A DNA stretch of 64,000 bases from SZUA-35 sp963781035 (GTDB lineage Bacteria; Actinomycetota; Acidimicrobiia; Acidimicrobiales; SZUA-35): contig CAWAEN010000015.1 of NCBI GenBank assembly GCA_963781035.1, positions 1 through 64,000 on the forward strand, read 5' to 3'. The position numbers were made by a program, and so were the translations under genes. The first letter of the stretch is position 1, and each line of letters begins with the position of its first letter. Positions 17,831-27,285 of the stretch are shown here, one piece after another. The notes under the pieces are model-generated. The model saw only the letters and a list, made by a program, of their open reading frames with translations, was not told the DNA's origin and made no database searches.

Positions 17831-19218
17831 ACCGCATCCAATCCTGCCGTTCCCCGGCCGAGGGAGATGTTGTCTGCGATCGACTCGCTGAACAGACGTG
17901 GGATCTGCGGCAGGTGAGCGGCGTTCGGGGGCACGAACCACGCCGCGACATCATCGACCTGCTCGCCGTTCCACCAGAGCGAACCCTCGTCGAGCGGCAC
18001 CAGACCAACCAGAGCCCGCACCAGGGTGGTCTTTCCTGCACCCACTGGCCCGGTGATGACGGTGAAGGAGCCGCGATCGAAGGTGAGGTCGATGCCGGTG
18101 ATGCCCTCGCCGTTCGACGGGTACCGCACCGTGATCCCTCTCGCCTCCAGACGCTCGAGCGGCACCCGGGGCGGGTCCGCTTCGCGCAGGAGCATCTCCT
18201 CGGCTGCCTCGATCGTGACGGTCCGATCGGCCAAGACGTCTGACACCCGACCGGGCGCCACCATTTCGCCCATCCTCTCGTACGAGACGACGGCCTGTTC
18301 ACGAGACGTGATCATGCGGGCGACGTACCGCGGCAACTCGCCCAACTGACTCGAGTAGGCGACGAACAACGCAAGATCGCCGACGCTGAAGTCGCCGGAC
18401 CGGACCGCCGGCACCAGCACCAACAACATGAGCCCGATGGTGACGTCCGCCGTCGACGACGAGATGCCGTCGATGGTCTGCTGCAGCACCGTGTCGCGTA
18501 CGGCCGTGCGCCGCCGGATCTCCGTGTACCGCTCGAGCCGGCCCACGGCGGCGCTCTCTCGGCCGGCGAGGCGGAAGGCGAGCATCCCGGTGAAGGTCTC
18601 GCCCAGGAACGACGTGACCCGACCGGTGGCTTTGCGATCAGCCGAGCGGGCTGCGTAGAGGCGGGGAGTGAGCAGCCGGGTGATCACCGTGACGATGGTC
18701 AGCGGGATCAGGACCACGAACGCAGCTCGTGCGTCGATCGAGGACATCACGATCAGGGCACCGGCGGCGTAGGTCAGATAGCCGAGTCCATCGAGCCATG
18801 AGTCGGTCCACAGGACGGTGTCGCGAGCGTCGTCCGAGAACCGAGAGATGGCCTCGGCAGGGCTGTCCGGCAGGCTGGCCGCCTTCGGGCCACCGCTGAC
18901 CGTCTGGGCGTGCAGCATGTTGGTCCGCATGAGGGTGAGTGCGGCGACCCACCAACGCACCACGACGTACACCGCGACAGCGAAGACCACGAAACGGAGG
19001 AGCTCGCTGACGCCGAGCAGAACCAGGAATCGAGTGATCGATTCTGACCTGCTGAGTGCATCGAAGGCGAGCTTCAACAACCAGCCGGTCCACAGCGGGA
19101 AGAGGAAGAACGCAGTCCAGGTCAACCAGGACCACACCCACAGCTTCGACCGGAAGGTGCCTGTTCTCCAGCCGAAGAGAAACGGTCTGACGCGATCTTC
19201 GTGCTCTGGTGTCGTCAT
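17821..19218 (-). CDS. ABC exporter half-transporter (3' truncated at the junction)
   Basis: About 466 residues of a type-1 exporter half are present. The membrane domain (residues about 25-310) includes WLTWTAFFLFPLWTGWLL, FVVFAVAVYVVV and several further helices. The nucleotide-binding domain begins with GPVGAGKTT (Walker A) and reaches the Q-loop region (NAAHLPQIPRLFSESIADNISLGRG). It then breaks, so the signature, Walker B and switch His are lost. The start ATG overlaps the stop of the upstream exporter gene (ATGA), so the two halves form an operon and probably a heterodimer. The exported substrate cannot be read from the sequence. Confidence 0.88.
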
Positions 19219-20977
19219 GTCGCCACCACGTCGTCGAAGGCAGCACTCGAGCCGACTGACAGGAGCAAGGAGTAGTGGCTGTCCGGGTCGGCCCGGAGCT
19301 CGACGGTGTTGCCGTGCTCCAACACGTCGCCGCCGTCGAGCACCAGGATCTCGTCGAGGCGTTCGACAGTCGACAACCGGTGGGCGATGACGACTGCCGT
19401 CCGGTTCTCGAGAAGGCGATCGATGGCGTGCGTCACTCGAGCCTCGGTTTCCGGGTCGATACGCGACGATGCTTCGTCGAGCAGCACGAAGTCCGGCGAG
19501 CGCAGGAACAGACGGGTCAAGGCGATCAGTTGACCCTCGCCGCCGGACAACCCGGAACCAGCCGGCCCGAGCTCGGTGTCCAACCCCTCCGGCATCGCGT
19601 CGACCCAGTCGAGCAATCCGAGTTCTGACAACGCCGAGCGGAGCTGATCGTCGGCGATCGAGTCGTCGAAGAGTGTGAGGTTGTCGCGAATGGATGCCCC
19701 GAAGAGGTGAACGTCTTGCGACACGACGCCGGCGCGGGCCCGGAAGTCGGCCACTCGAACGTCAGCGAGCGGCACGCCGCCGAATCGGATCTCGCCAGCG
19801 GTCGGCTCGACCAGCGGAGCAGCAGGCGGGCCAGCGTGGTCTTGCCGCTACCGGTTCGTCCGAGCACCCCGAGCGACCGGCCGGCGGCGAGGTGCAGCGA
19901 CAGCTCGTGCACGACCCGTGTTGGGTCGTCTTCGTCTGCGTATTCGAAGCAGACCCCATCGAGCGTCAGGTCGAGGGCCCCATCGGGGAGGTGTCGTTGG
20001 CCGTCGTCTGCGATCGTCGAACGCTCATCGAGCAGCTGGAGGGTACGGCTCATCCCGCCGGCGGCTCGTTGGACCTGCTCGGTCTCGTCGGCAAGACGAT
20101 CGAGCGGGTCACGCAGCACCTGGGTGTACTGGAACAAGAGGAAGGCCGTGCCGAGTGTGATGCTTCCCCGTCGCAGCAGTGCGGCATCGGCGGCGAGCAC
20201 CGCGATGCCGCCGAGCACGAAGACGGCGTTGGACATGACCCACAGGCTCACACCTTGCCGCTCGCGGTTCAGCGTCGACCGCAGGACAGCGGCGCTGGCA
20301 GCCTGGAACGTGGCCACCGCATGACTGCCACCTCCGTTGCTGCGCAGGTCGTCGGCTCCGGTGAGGCGCTCCTCGATCTCGCCCAGCATCCGACCCGTGG
20401 CTGCCTGCTCGGAAGCCGCCTCGGAGACCGCCCTGTCTCGCATCAACCACATGGCTGCGAGGGCCACAGCGAGGTAGGCCGCCATGGCCACGCCGATCGT
20501 CCAACTACGCCAAGTGACCACGATCAGCAGTCCGACGAGCGTCGCCAGAGCGGCTGCAGCCCGAGCCAGGAAGTCGGAAATGAACTCGCTGAGCGCGGTG
20601 ACGTCGCCGTCGACCCGGCTGACCAACTCGCCTGGGCTGGTCGACCGGTGGAAGCCGAGATCGAGACCGAGCACGTGACGGGTCAACGTCGACCGCAGCT
20701 CATTGGTGACATGCCACGCCAGATCGGTCGAGACCCACGCCACGGCTACGGCGATCAGCTGACGTGCGAGCCCGAGGCCGATGTAGCCGACGGCGAGGAG
20801 GATCAAGCGTGATTGGGTTGCCCCTGCTGCGGCCTCGTCGATGAACACCGCGATCAGCAGCGGACCGATCAACGGCAGTAGACCGGCCACCGACACCACG
20901 GCGAGCATCGCGGCCGAACGGGCGCGATGTGGTGCCAAGAGCCCGAAGAGGGCCCGCCAGTGGGACGATCGTGCCAT
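19215..20977 (-). CDS. ABC exporter half-transporter (one frameshift)
   Basis: I start at the ATG giving MARSSHWRALFGLLAPH; an upstream TTG is less likely. A six-helix domain (LLPLIGPLLIAVFIDEAAAG; GVAMAAYLAVALAAMWLM) is followed by an ATPase domain. Walker A is GRTGSGKTT. After a one-base frame shift at about 19,800 the protein continues with SQDVHLFGASIRDNL (Q-loop), LSGGEGQ (signature), FVLLDEASS (Walker B) and IAHRLST (switch His). Rejoined length is about 587 residues, normal for the family. It is the first gene of a two-gene exporter operon. The frame shift is probably a consensus error. Confidence 0.85.
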
Positions 20978-21071
20978 TCGGACGACCGTAGTTGGCGGCA
21001 ATCGATTGCTCCCTCGAATTTCGCCCCGCCGGCCAGAGCTCCTCCCCGAAGCAGCGAACTACGCTCCGGCC

Positions 21072-22061
21072 ATGTCTGTCGCCGTGCCATTCCCGACCGA
21101 GCTCCCGACCGGATACGAGTTCGACGACGACGAGCCACGATTCGATCCGGCCCGGCACCTTCAGCTCGAAATGCCGACCGACCTGGTCATGCTGACCGAC
21201 CTGGGATACCGACCGGACGAGATCGCCAAGAAGGCCACTCCGGTCGCCGCGTCTTCGGCCTTCCGTGTGCTGAGCGACGAGGGCGCCACCGTGATGCTCG
21301 ACGTCGCCCGGCGGCTTCGCGCTCATCACAAACCAGCCGGCGACCGGATCGAGCGAATGACGAGGGGCGGCTGTTATCGCTCACGCTGGTTGCGTGATCT
21401 CTGCGTCAGCCCCGAACTGACCGCCCACCTCGCATCGATCTACGGCATCGAGGTCCACCCCCACGCGATGCCGGTCCACCTCGGCCACCTCAACTACGAG
21501 CCGACACGGATCAACACCTCCGTCGACAAGTGGCACCACGACACGCTTCCGCTCGACTTCGTACTGATGGTGACGGACCCCAACACCGTTGCCGGAGGTG
21601 AGTTCGAGTACTTCATGGGCACGAAACACGAAGCGGCGGCGTTGGCTGCCGAGGGGCGGACCCCGCCACCGGACCGGGTGATTGCCCCGACCTTCGCCGG
21701 ACCCGGCTACGCCATCGCCCTGCACGGTGACATGGTGGTGCACCGCGCCGCCCCACTGAGCGAACTCTCGGAACGCATCACCATGGTGAACGGCTATGTC
21801 GCCGCTGATCGGTCCACCGATGATCAGAGCCGCAGTGCCGATCTCATCGGGGTGGACGATCCGGAGTGCCTCTGGACCGAGTGGGCCAGGTTCGCCGCGT
21901 GGCGCACACAGGGGCGGCTGTCAGCCTTGATCGATGACTTGCCGTTCACGAACGATCGCGACGCCGTCGTGGCCGAACTCGAGGCGTCCATCGCCGACGT
22001 ACGTCTGGCGATCGAGGAGATGCGAGCCGGACCTCGGCCCACCTCCCACTACGAAGGGTGA
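21072..22061 (+). CDS. Putative 2-oxoglutarate/Fe(II)-dependent oxygenase
   Basis: The 329-residue product starts MSVAVPFPTELPTGYEFDDD. Its core reads INTSVDKWHHDTLPLDFVLM, with an HxD-type metal pair (HHD), then GGEFEYFMGTKHE, then GYAIALHGDMVVHRAAPL with the distal His, and ERITMVNGY with an Arg that could bind the 2-oxoglutarate carboxylate. This order (HxD ... H ... R) is the double-stranded beta-helix signature. Substrate unknown. It diverges from the ABC operon and converges with ppx, with stops one base apart. A general hydroxylase in secondary or lipid metabolism is possible. Confidence 0.6.
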   Translation: MSVAVPFPTELPTGYEFDDDEPRFDPARHLQLEMPTDLVMLTDLGYRPDEIAKKATPVAASSAFRVLSDEGATVMLDVARRLRAHHKPAGDRIERMTRGGCYRSRWLRDLCVSPELTAHLASIYGIEVHPHAMPVHLGHLNYEPTRINTSVDKWHHDTLPLDFVLMVTDPNTVAGGEFEYFMGTKHEAAALAAEGRTPPPDRVIAPTFAGPGYAIALHGDMVVHRAAPLSELSERITMVNGYVAADRSTDDQSRSADLIGVDDPECLWTEWARFAAWRTQGRLSALIDDLPFTNDRDAVVAELEASIADVRLAIEEMRAGPRPTSHYEG

Positions 22062-22062
22062 G

Positions 22063-23661
22063 TCAGCTCGAAACGAGCTCGGTGTCGGACGCCATCGGCG
22101 GGCGAACGCTGACATCGATGCCGAACGCCGACGCGAGCAGCGGCGACCGCTCGGACGCGGCGTAGATCTCGACCTCGAGATCCGACCCGTCGGAGGCGAT
22201 CGGCTCGATCTCGAGTAGGTCATCGCTGATGAACACACGAAGCGACGACACCGATCCAGCGTGGCGCCGGTCGAGACCGATCGCGACGCGGAGGATGCCG
22301 GCGAGGGTCCGAACCAGCTGCTTGTCGCCGCTCGACAGAGCGGCGAACTCGGCATGTTTCTCCGACGGCTGACTCTTGCGGTGATAACGAGCGATGACCG
22401 CGATCAACTCGATCTCCCTGTCGGTGAAACCGGTCAGCTGCTCGCTGTTGCGGATGACGTAGTAGCTGTGCTTGTGGTGGCTCGAATGCGAGATGAACAG
22501 CCCGACGTTGTGGACCAACGCTGCGGCCTCGAGCAGCTCGCGTTCGATCTCGGCGAGTCCGTGCAGCTTGGCGGTCCGATCGAAGAGTTGCACGGCCAGA
22601 TCGGCGGTGTGGAGCGCATGATCCGGATCAGGGTCGAGCTGCTTCGCAAGGCGAAGGAGGTTCGAACGACGGAGGTCGTCGAGCTGCTGTCCGCCGCCGG
22701 CGCCGAAGCGGTCGAACAGGACACCCTCCCGGAGGGCGTACTCCGAGATCGTGAACTCCGTCAGGTCGAATGCTCGACGAATCTCATCGAGCAGGATCGA
22801 GCCGGCGACGATGATGTCGACCCGCTTCGCATCGAGGCCGGTGATCATCTGACGCTCGTCGCTGTTCTTGGCCACGACGTCGGCAACGACAGCGGACAGC
22901 TCGTCAGCGGAGAACACGACGCCGTTCATCTGACGGGTGCTGTCACCTCTCGCAGCTGCCGCGATCGTGGCAATCGTCGTGGCCGTCCCGGAGCTCGCGA
23001 TGGCCACCTCCGGCTGGTGCCCGCCGAGTTCACGGGCAACGGGACTCAACGCGGCACGGACGTACTTGTGGCAGGCCTCGACAGCGGCGCTCGGCACGCT
23101 CCCGTCGCCGTTGACGATGTCGGGAAAGAAGCGTTCGGTGAGCCGAATGGCGCCGAGCTTCATCGACCGGGCCTCGATGGCCTCGGCGCCCTGACCGACG
23201 AGGAACTCAGTGCTGCCACCGCCGATGTCGATCACCAGGAGTCGTCGGTCGAAGACCGGCAGAGCCTGGAGCACACCGAGGTGGATCAACCTGGCTTCCT
23301 CGAACCCGCTGATCACTTCGACCTCGATACCCAACTCGTCGCGGGCACGATTGATGAAGTCGGCCTTGTTGGTGGCTTCACGTACGGCACTCGTCGCCAC
23401 TGCGACGAGCTGCACTTCACCGAAACTCGCGGCCACCTTGGACATACGCGACAGGGCGGCGATGCCGCGATCGATCGCCTCTGGCGCGAGCTGCTTCATG
23501 TCACCGCCACCCTGCCCGAGACGCACCATCTCCTTCTCGCTGGTGAGCATCTCGAACCCGCCATGCTCACCGACTCGAGCGACGACGAGATGCATCGAAT
23601 TGGTGCCGATGTCGATGGCGGCTCGATAGGGGGAGAGTTCGGCTTCGTCGTTCACGCACAC
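22063..23661 (-). CDS. ppx: Exopolyphosphatase / guanosine pentaphosphate phosphohydrolase with HD-type C-terminus
   Basis: About 532 residues from a GTG start (23,661, alternatively 23,655). The N-terminal half is an ASKHA fold: AAIDIGTNSMHLVVA (phosphate-1), catalytic Glu near ATSAVREATNKADF, IDIGGGSTEFLV (phosphate-2) and ASSGTATTIATIA. The C-terminal region (residues about 330-530) holds ALVHNVGLFISHSSHHKHSYYVI and RYHRKSQPS, the helical HD-like domain of longer Ppx/GppA proteins. The family releases terminal phosphate from polyphosphate or converts pppGpp to ppGpp; which one applies here is not visible. It diverges from prmA with about 25 bases between starts. Confidence 0.9.
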   Translation of the reverse strand: MCVNDEAELSPYRAAIDIGTNSMHLVVARVGEHGGFEMLTSEKEMVRLGQGGGDMKQLAPEAIDRGIAALSRMSKVAASFGEVQLVAVATSAVREATNKADFINRARDELGIEVEVISGFEEARLIHLGVLQALPVFDRRLLVIDIGGGSTEFLVGQGAEAIEARSMKLGAIRLTERFFPDIVNGDGSVPSAAVEACHKYVRAALSPVARELGGHQPEVAIASSGTATTIATIAAAARGDSTRQMNGVVFSADELSAVVADVVAKNSDERQMITGLDAKRVDIIVAGSILLDEIRRAFDLTEFTISEYALREGVLFDRFGAGGGQQLDDLRRSNLLRLAKQLDPDPDHALHTADLAVQLFDRTAKLHGLAEIERELLEAAALVHNVGLFISHSSHHKHSYYVIRNSEQLTGFTDREIELIAVIARYHRKSQPSEKHAEFAALSSGDKQLVRTLAGILRVAIGLDRRHAGSVSSLRVFISDDLLEIEPIASDGSDLEVEIYAASERSPLLASAFGIDVSVRPPMASDTELVSS

Positions 23662-23686
23662 GTGATAGCAGCCATACGCTCCGTGC

Positions 23687-24463
23687 GTGGCCTGGATCCT
23701 CACCATCGACGTCGCCGGCACCGCCGGCGATGTCGAAGCCGACACCGAGGCAATCACAGAACGGCTCTGGGCGCTCGGCACGAACGGAGTTGCTCTGGTC
23801 CCGGCATCGGACGGGCGCGGGGCAGCCGAGAGGTCGGCTCTCCTCGCCGGCTTCGACTCGGAACCGGATGCCGTCGTCGCTCGCGACGAGCTCGGGGGCT
23901 CGATCGCCCCCGTCGACGAGACAGCATGGTCGACACCGGACGTGGCGACGATCGAGATCGCAGGCCGGACGCTCACCATCGACGCCGGCCGGAGCTTCGG
24001 CCACGGCGCACACCCGACCACTCGGTTGTGCCTCGCCGCATTGACCGAGCACCTTCGCACCGAGCAGTCCGTGCTGGATGTGGGCTCCGGAAGCGGTGTG
24101 TTGTCCCTCGCAGCTGCTGCACTCGGTGCTCGATCGGTGACCGCCATCGACATCGACCCGCTCGCCATCGCGTCGACCAGGGCGAATGCTGCCGCCAACG
24201 GCATCACGATCGAGGTCTCGACGGCCACGATCGCCGAACTCGCCGGGCCGTTCGACGTGGTGGTCGTCAACATGCTCGTGGCCGAGCTGGCACCGATTGC
24301 CGCCGACGTACGCCGCCTCACCGGCGGGCTGTTGATCGTGAGCGGTGCACTGGATGAGCAGAGGGAACAGCTCGCCGGGGTGCTGAGCCCTTCGACGTTG
24401 GTGAGCGACATCAGGGAGGGTGAATGGATCGCGCAGGTCCACCGGATCGAATCAGAGCAATGA
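23687..24463 (+). CDS. prmA: Ribosomal protein L11 methyltransferase-like protein
   Basis: The 258-residue product starts at GTG. It has a short N-terminal substrate domain and a class-I SAM methyltransferase core: GRSFGHGAHPTTRLCL, the PrmA-specific approach to the cofactor, then VLDVGSGSGVLSLAAA (motif I), AIDIDPLA, and DVVVVNMLVAEL, equivalent to the NILA/NxP-type motif that places the amine. PrmA trimethylates L11. The stop overlaps the next gene's ATG by four bases, implying coupling. The N-terminal domain is shorter and more divergent than in E. coli, so another protein target is possible. Confidence 0.8.
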   Translation: MAWILTIDVAGTAGDVEADTEAITERLWALGTNGVALVPASDGRGAAERSALLAGFDSEPDAVVARDELGGSIAPVDETAWSTPDVATIEIAGRTLTIDAGRSFGHGAHPTTRLCLAALTEHLRTEQSVLDVGSGSGVLSLAAAALGARSVTAIDIDPLAIASTRANAAANGITIEVSTATIAELAGPFDVVVVNMLVAELAPIAADVRRLTGGLLIVSGALDEQREQLAGVLSPSTLVSDIREGEWIAQVHRIESEQ

Positions 24464-25452
24464 GCGCGCGGCCCGACAACCTCGGCAACTACGTTGACGT
24501 GATGGCCCGTTCTTTCACCAATCGCATCACCGAATCGCTCGGCATCGAATACCCGATCATCCAGGCACCGATGGGCTGGATCGCACGCAGCCAGTTGGCA
24601 TCCGCCGTGTCGAATGCCGGGGGTCTCGGGATCATCGAGACTTCGTCCGGCGAGCTCGACAACATCAGGGCCGAGATCGAGAAGATGCGTGACCTCACCG
24701 ACAAGCCGTTCGGCGTGAACATCGCGCAGGCGTTCGTTCGTGATCCCGACATCGTCCAGTTCGTGATCGACCAGGGGGTGCGCTTCGTCACGACCTCGGC
24801 CGGCAACCCGATGGCGTACACCGCACAACTGAAAGCGGCCGGGCTCACCGTGTATCACGTGGTCCCGACGCTCAAGGGAGCCTTGAAGGCTGTGGAGGCC
24901 GGCGTCGATGGCCTCGTGGTCGAAGGCGGGGAGGGCGGAGGTTTCAAGAACCCCGATCCCGTTGCATCGATGGTCCTCTTGCCCCTCATCCGCTCGAAAG
25001 TCGAGGTCCCCATCGTGGCCGCCGGCGGAATGCTCGACGGTCGATCGATGGCGGCGGCGTTCGCCCTCGGCGCCGAAGCGATCCAGATGGGCACCAGGAT
25101 GGTTTCCGCGGCCGAGAGCCCCGTTCACGAGAACTGGAAGAACGCCATCATCGAGGGCGGCGAGACCGACACCGTGTTCCTCAACCAGCGGCACTCCCCC
25201 GCCCTTCGAGCCATCAAGACCGAACGGTCCGAGGACCTCCAGTTCGTCGAACACAATGTGTTCGGTGACTTCGGAGATCCGCAGAAGCTCTATTTCGGCG
25301 GAGACATGAACGCCGCGATCGCTCTGAGCGGCCAGGTCCAGGGCCGGATCGATGCCGTGGTGCCCGTGGCCGAGGTGATCAACAGGTGCGTCGAGGAGTT
25401 CTACGACATCATGGACGACATGGCCGACCGCTACCTGCGCGCCGACGCGTGA
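24460..25452 (+). CDS. Nitronate monooxygenase (FMN-dependent, 2-nitropropane dioxygenase family)
   Basis: The product has 330 residues from the overlapping ATG at 24,460, or 316 from ATG 24,502 (MARSFTNRITESLGIEYPI), which matches family starts better. The TIM barrel has EYPIIQAPMGWIA (FMN contact), NAGGLGIIETSSG, PFGVNIAQAF, VEGGEGGG and VPIVAAGGMLDGRSMAAAFALGAEAIQMGTR (phosphate site). The catalytic His typical of class I enzymes is not obvious, as in many actinobacterial members. It oxidises alkyl nitronates and may act as a more general flavin oxidase or enoyl reductase. It forms an operon with prmA and is followed closely by a sulfurtransferase. Confidence 0.85.
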   Translation: MSARPDNLGNYVDVMARSFTNRITESLGIEYPIIQAPMGWIARSQLASAVSNAGGLGIIETSSGELDNIRAEIEKMRDLTDKPFGVNIAQAFVRDPDIVQFVIDQGVRFVTTSAGNPMAYTAQLKAAGLTVYHVVPTLKGALKAVEAGVDGLVVEGGEGGGFKNPDPVASMVLLPLIRSKVEVPIVAAGGMLDGRSMAAAFALGAEAIQMGTRMVSAAESPVHENWKNAIIEGGETDTVFLNQRHSPALRAIKTERSEDLQFVEHNVFGDFGDPQKLYFGGDMNAAIALSGQVQGRIDAVVPVAEVINRCVEEFYDIMDDMADRYLRADA

Positions 25453-25462
25453 CCCGTCCGCG

Positions 25463-26272
25463 ATGATCGAACCCATCGTCTCCGTCCACTGGCTGCAGTC
25501 AAACGCGGCAGTGGCGACCATCTGTGAGGTGCGAGCCGGTGGCAGTGCGTGGGAGGCCTACATCGACGGCCACCTCCCCGGGGCCATCCTGGTGGACCTC
25601 GATGCCGTTCTCGCCGGTCCGCCGGCCCCGATCGTCGGCCGCCATCCGCTTCCCGATCCCGCCACTTTCGCCGCTGCGCTGGGTGCACTCGGCATCGGTG
25701 CCGAGGCCACCGTGATCGCCTACGACGACATGGGAGGGGCATACGCAAGCAGGCTCGTGTGGATGCTCCGGATCCTCGGCCAACAAGCTGCGCTGCTCGA
25801 TGGCGGACGGCAGGCATGGACCGACGCGATCGAACAGGGCCACGTGCAGATCGACCCGGTCGAACGGGCGCCGGTTCCTTGGCCGACAACGGCGCTGGCC
25901 GACAGCGAAACCGTGGCTGCGCACATCGCAGACGGCGGCGTGGTGATCGACAGTCGATCTCCGGAGCGCTACCGCGGCGAGGTCGAGCCCCTCGATGCCG
26001 TGGCCGGACACGTTCCCGGCGCCCGCAATCTCCCGTTCGCCGACAACCTCGACGGGAATGGCCATTTCATCGACCGGGAAGCACTGGCCGCACGATTCGC
26101 CTCGATCGATGATCCGGACCCGATCGTGTACTGCGGCTCGGGTGTGACGGCGTGCCACAACGCTCTCGCCATGGAGGCGACAGGAAGACCGCTCCCCCGT
26201 CTCTACGTCGGGTCGTGGTCAGGCTGGTCGACCGAACCGGGACGGGTCATCCGCGTCGGCGACGAATCGTGA
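25463..26272 (+). CDS. Two-domain sulfurtransferase (thiosulfate / 3-mercaptopyruvate type)
   Basis: The 269-residue protein has an N-terminal structural rhodanese domain (YIDGHLPGAILVDLDAVLAG) and a catalytic C-terminal one (VVIDSRSPERYRGEVEPLD, GHVPGARNLPF). The active loop YCGSGVTACHNALAME contains the persulfide Cys followed by GSGVTA, which resembles the 3-mercaptopyruvate or SseA type more than the CRKGVT of thiosulfate enzymes. Start ATG at 25,463 lies 11 bases after the upstream stop. It mobilises sulfane sulfur; the true donor is not certain. Confidence 0.9.
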   Translation: MIEPIVSVHWLQSNAAVATICEVRAGGSAWEAYIDGHLPGAILVDLDAVLAGPPAPIVGRHPLPDPATFAAALGALGIGAEATVIAYDDMGGAYASRLVWMLRILGQQAALLDGGRQAWTDAIEQGHVQIDPVERAPVPWPTTALADSETVAAHIADGGVVIDSRSPERYRGEVEPLDAVAGHVPGARNLPFADNLDGNGHFIDREALAARFASIDDPDPIVYCGSGVTACHNALAMEATGRPLPRLYVGSWSGWSTEPGRVIRVGDES

Positions 26273-26285
26273 CACGCTTGCGCCC

Positions 26286-27275
26286 ATGAATCGGCAAGGC
26301 CCTCTCGCGGTCTGGATACTCATCGGAGCGGCCCTCGTCGTCGGGGTGCTGGTCGTTCGCGGTTCCACGCCAGACCCAATCGTCGAGGCGTCACCAACGA
26401 CGAGCGCCGAGTTGGCCGCCGTCATCGAGTCGACCACGACCTCGAGCGCAGCCACCACGACCTCGAGCGCAGCCACCACGACCACCACTCTCGCCCCTGA
26501 TCAGCAGCCGGACCCGTCGACCCCGGCCGAACTGGCCGAAGCACTCGATGAAGCCGAGGCGATGGTGCGTTCGAGCGACGATCCGGCGCCGTGGGGCCGC
26601 CGCCAACAGCGGCTGTACCGCGTGCTGTCGGCCAATCGCGAGTGGGGCCCCGAGGTCATTGCCGGCGTCGATGAATCCCTTCGTCCTGCGGTCGAATCGA
26701 ACTGGGCGGCAAGACAGAACCTCTCGGCCCTGGTGTCGAGCGGTTCGCTCAGCACCGTGCTTCCTGCGTGGCGAATCCGGGAGCCACTCCCAGCCGACGA
26801 GCTGTTGGCGCTGTATCGCGAGGCCGAGGAGCAGACCTCGATCCCGTGGGAGTACCTGGCGGCGATCAATCTGGTCGAGACCAGAATGGGCCGGATCGAC
26901 GGGCAGTCCGTGGCCGGGGCGACCGGACCGATGCAGTTCCTGCCCTCGACATTCGCCGAGTGCTGCGAAGGTGATCCGACAGTCGACCGCGACGCGATCA
27001 TCGGCGCTGCCGTCTACCTGACCATTCGGGGTGGACCCGACAACATGGACCGGGCGCTGCGGGGCTACAACAACTCGTCTCGCTACGTCGACGCCGTCAC
27101 TGCCTACGCATCGGTCCTCGAGTCCGATCCCAGCGCGTACGCCGGCTATCACGCCTGGGAGGTCTACTTCCTCTCGGCGTCCGGTCTGCTCCGCCTACCC
27201 GTGGGCTACGACGAACCCGAGCCGATCGACGTCGCCACGTGGATCACCGACAACCCGGACGCCCTCATCAACTGA
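26286..27275 (+). CDS. Membrane-anchored lytic transglycosylase
   Basis: The 329-residue protein begins with an N-terminal anchor (GPLAVWILIGAALVVGVLVV), then a Thr/Ser/Ala spacer built partly from a 21-base tandem repeat. The C-terminal domain reads IPWEYLAAINLVETRMGRID, with the catalytic Glu, then ATGPMQFLPSTFAECCEGDP and ALRGYNNSSRYVDAV, the SLT/MltB-like layout of soluble lytic transglycosylases. It would cleave glycan strands of peptidoglycan outside the membrane, in cell-wall remodelling or resuscitation. It stands alone, with the broken GMC gene running convergently. Confidence 0.88.
   Translation: MNRQGPLAVWILIGAALVVGVLVVRGSTPDPIVEASPTTSAELAAVIESTTTSSAATTTSSAATTTTTLAPDQQPDPSTPAELAEALDEAEAMVRSSDDPAPWGRRQQRLYRVLSANREWGPEVIAGVDESLRPAVESNWAARQNLSALVSSGSLSTVLPAWRIREPLPADELLALYREAEEQTSIPWEYLAAINLVETRMGRIDGQSVAGATGPMQFLPSTFAECCEGDPTVDRDAIIGAAVYLTIRGGPDNMDRALRGYNNSSRYVDAVTAYASVLESDPSAYAGYHAWEVYFLSASGLLRLPVGYDEPEPIDVATWITDNPDALIN
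26433..26474 (+). repeat. 21-base tandem repeat (two copies) in the Thr/Ser linker
   Basis: ACCACGACCTCGAGCGCAGC plus one base is repeated exactly at 26,433-26,453 and 26,454-26,474. In frame it adds a TTTSSAA heptad twice to the linker of the lytic transglycosylase. Length change in such a linker would move the catalytic domain relative to the membrane without altering the fold. Confidence 0.9.
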
Positions 27276-27285
27276 CCCCCCGCGA

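Noticed and set aside
17446..18243. A 265-codon plus-strand frame across the junction
   Set aside because: The first 125 codons are phage-style protein and the rest is antisense to the ABC exporter. It is a by-product of the join.
22063..25521. A 1,152-codon minus-strand frame covering ppx, prmA and the monooxygenase gene
   Set aside because: Only its last 530 codons encode a protein (Ppx). The rest is antisense to two good plus-strand genes; high GC keeps frames open.
26433..26474. Repeat considered as a CRISPR or mobile-element trace
   Set aside because: Two adjacent 21-base units inside a Thr/Ser linker, no spacers; no CRISPR-like array seen anywhere in the window.
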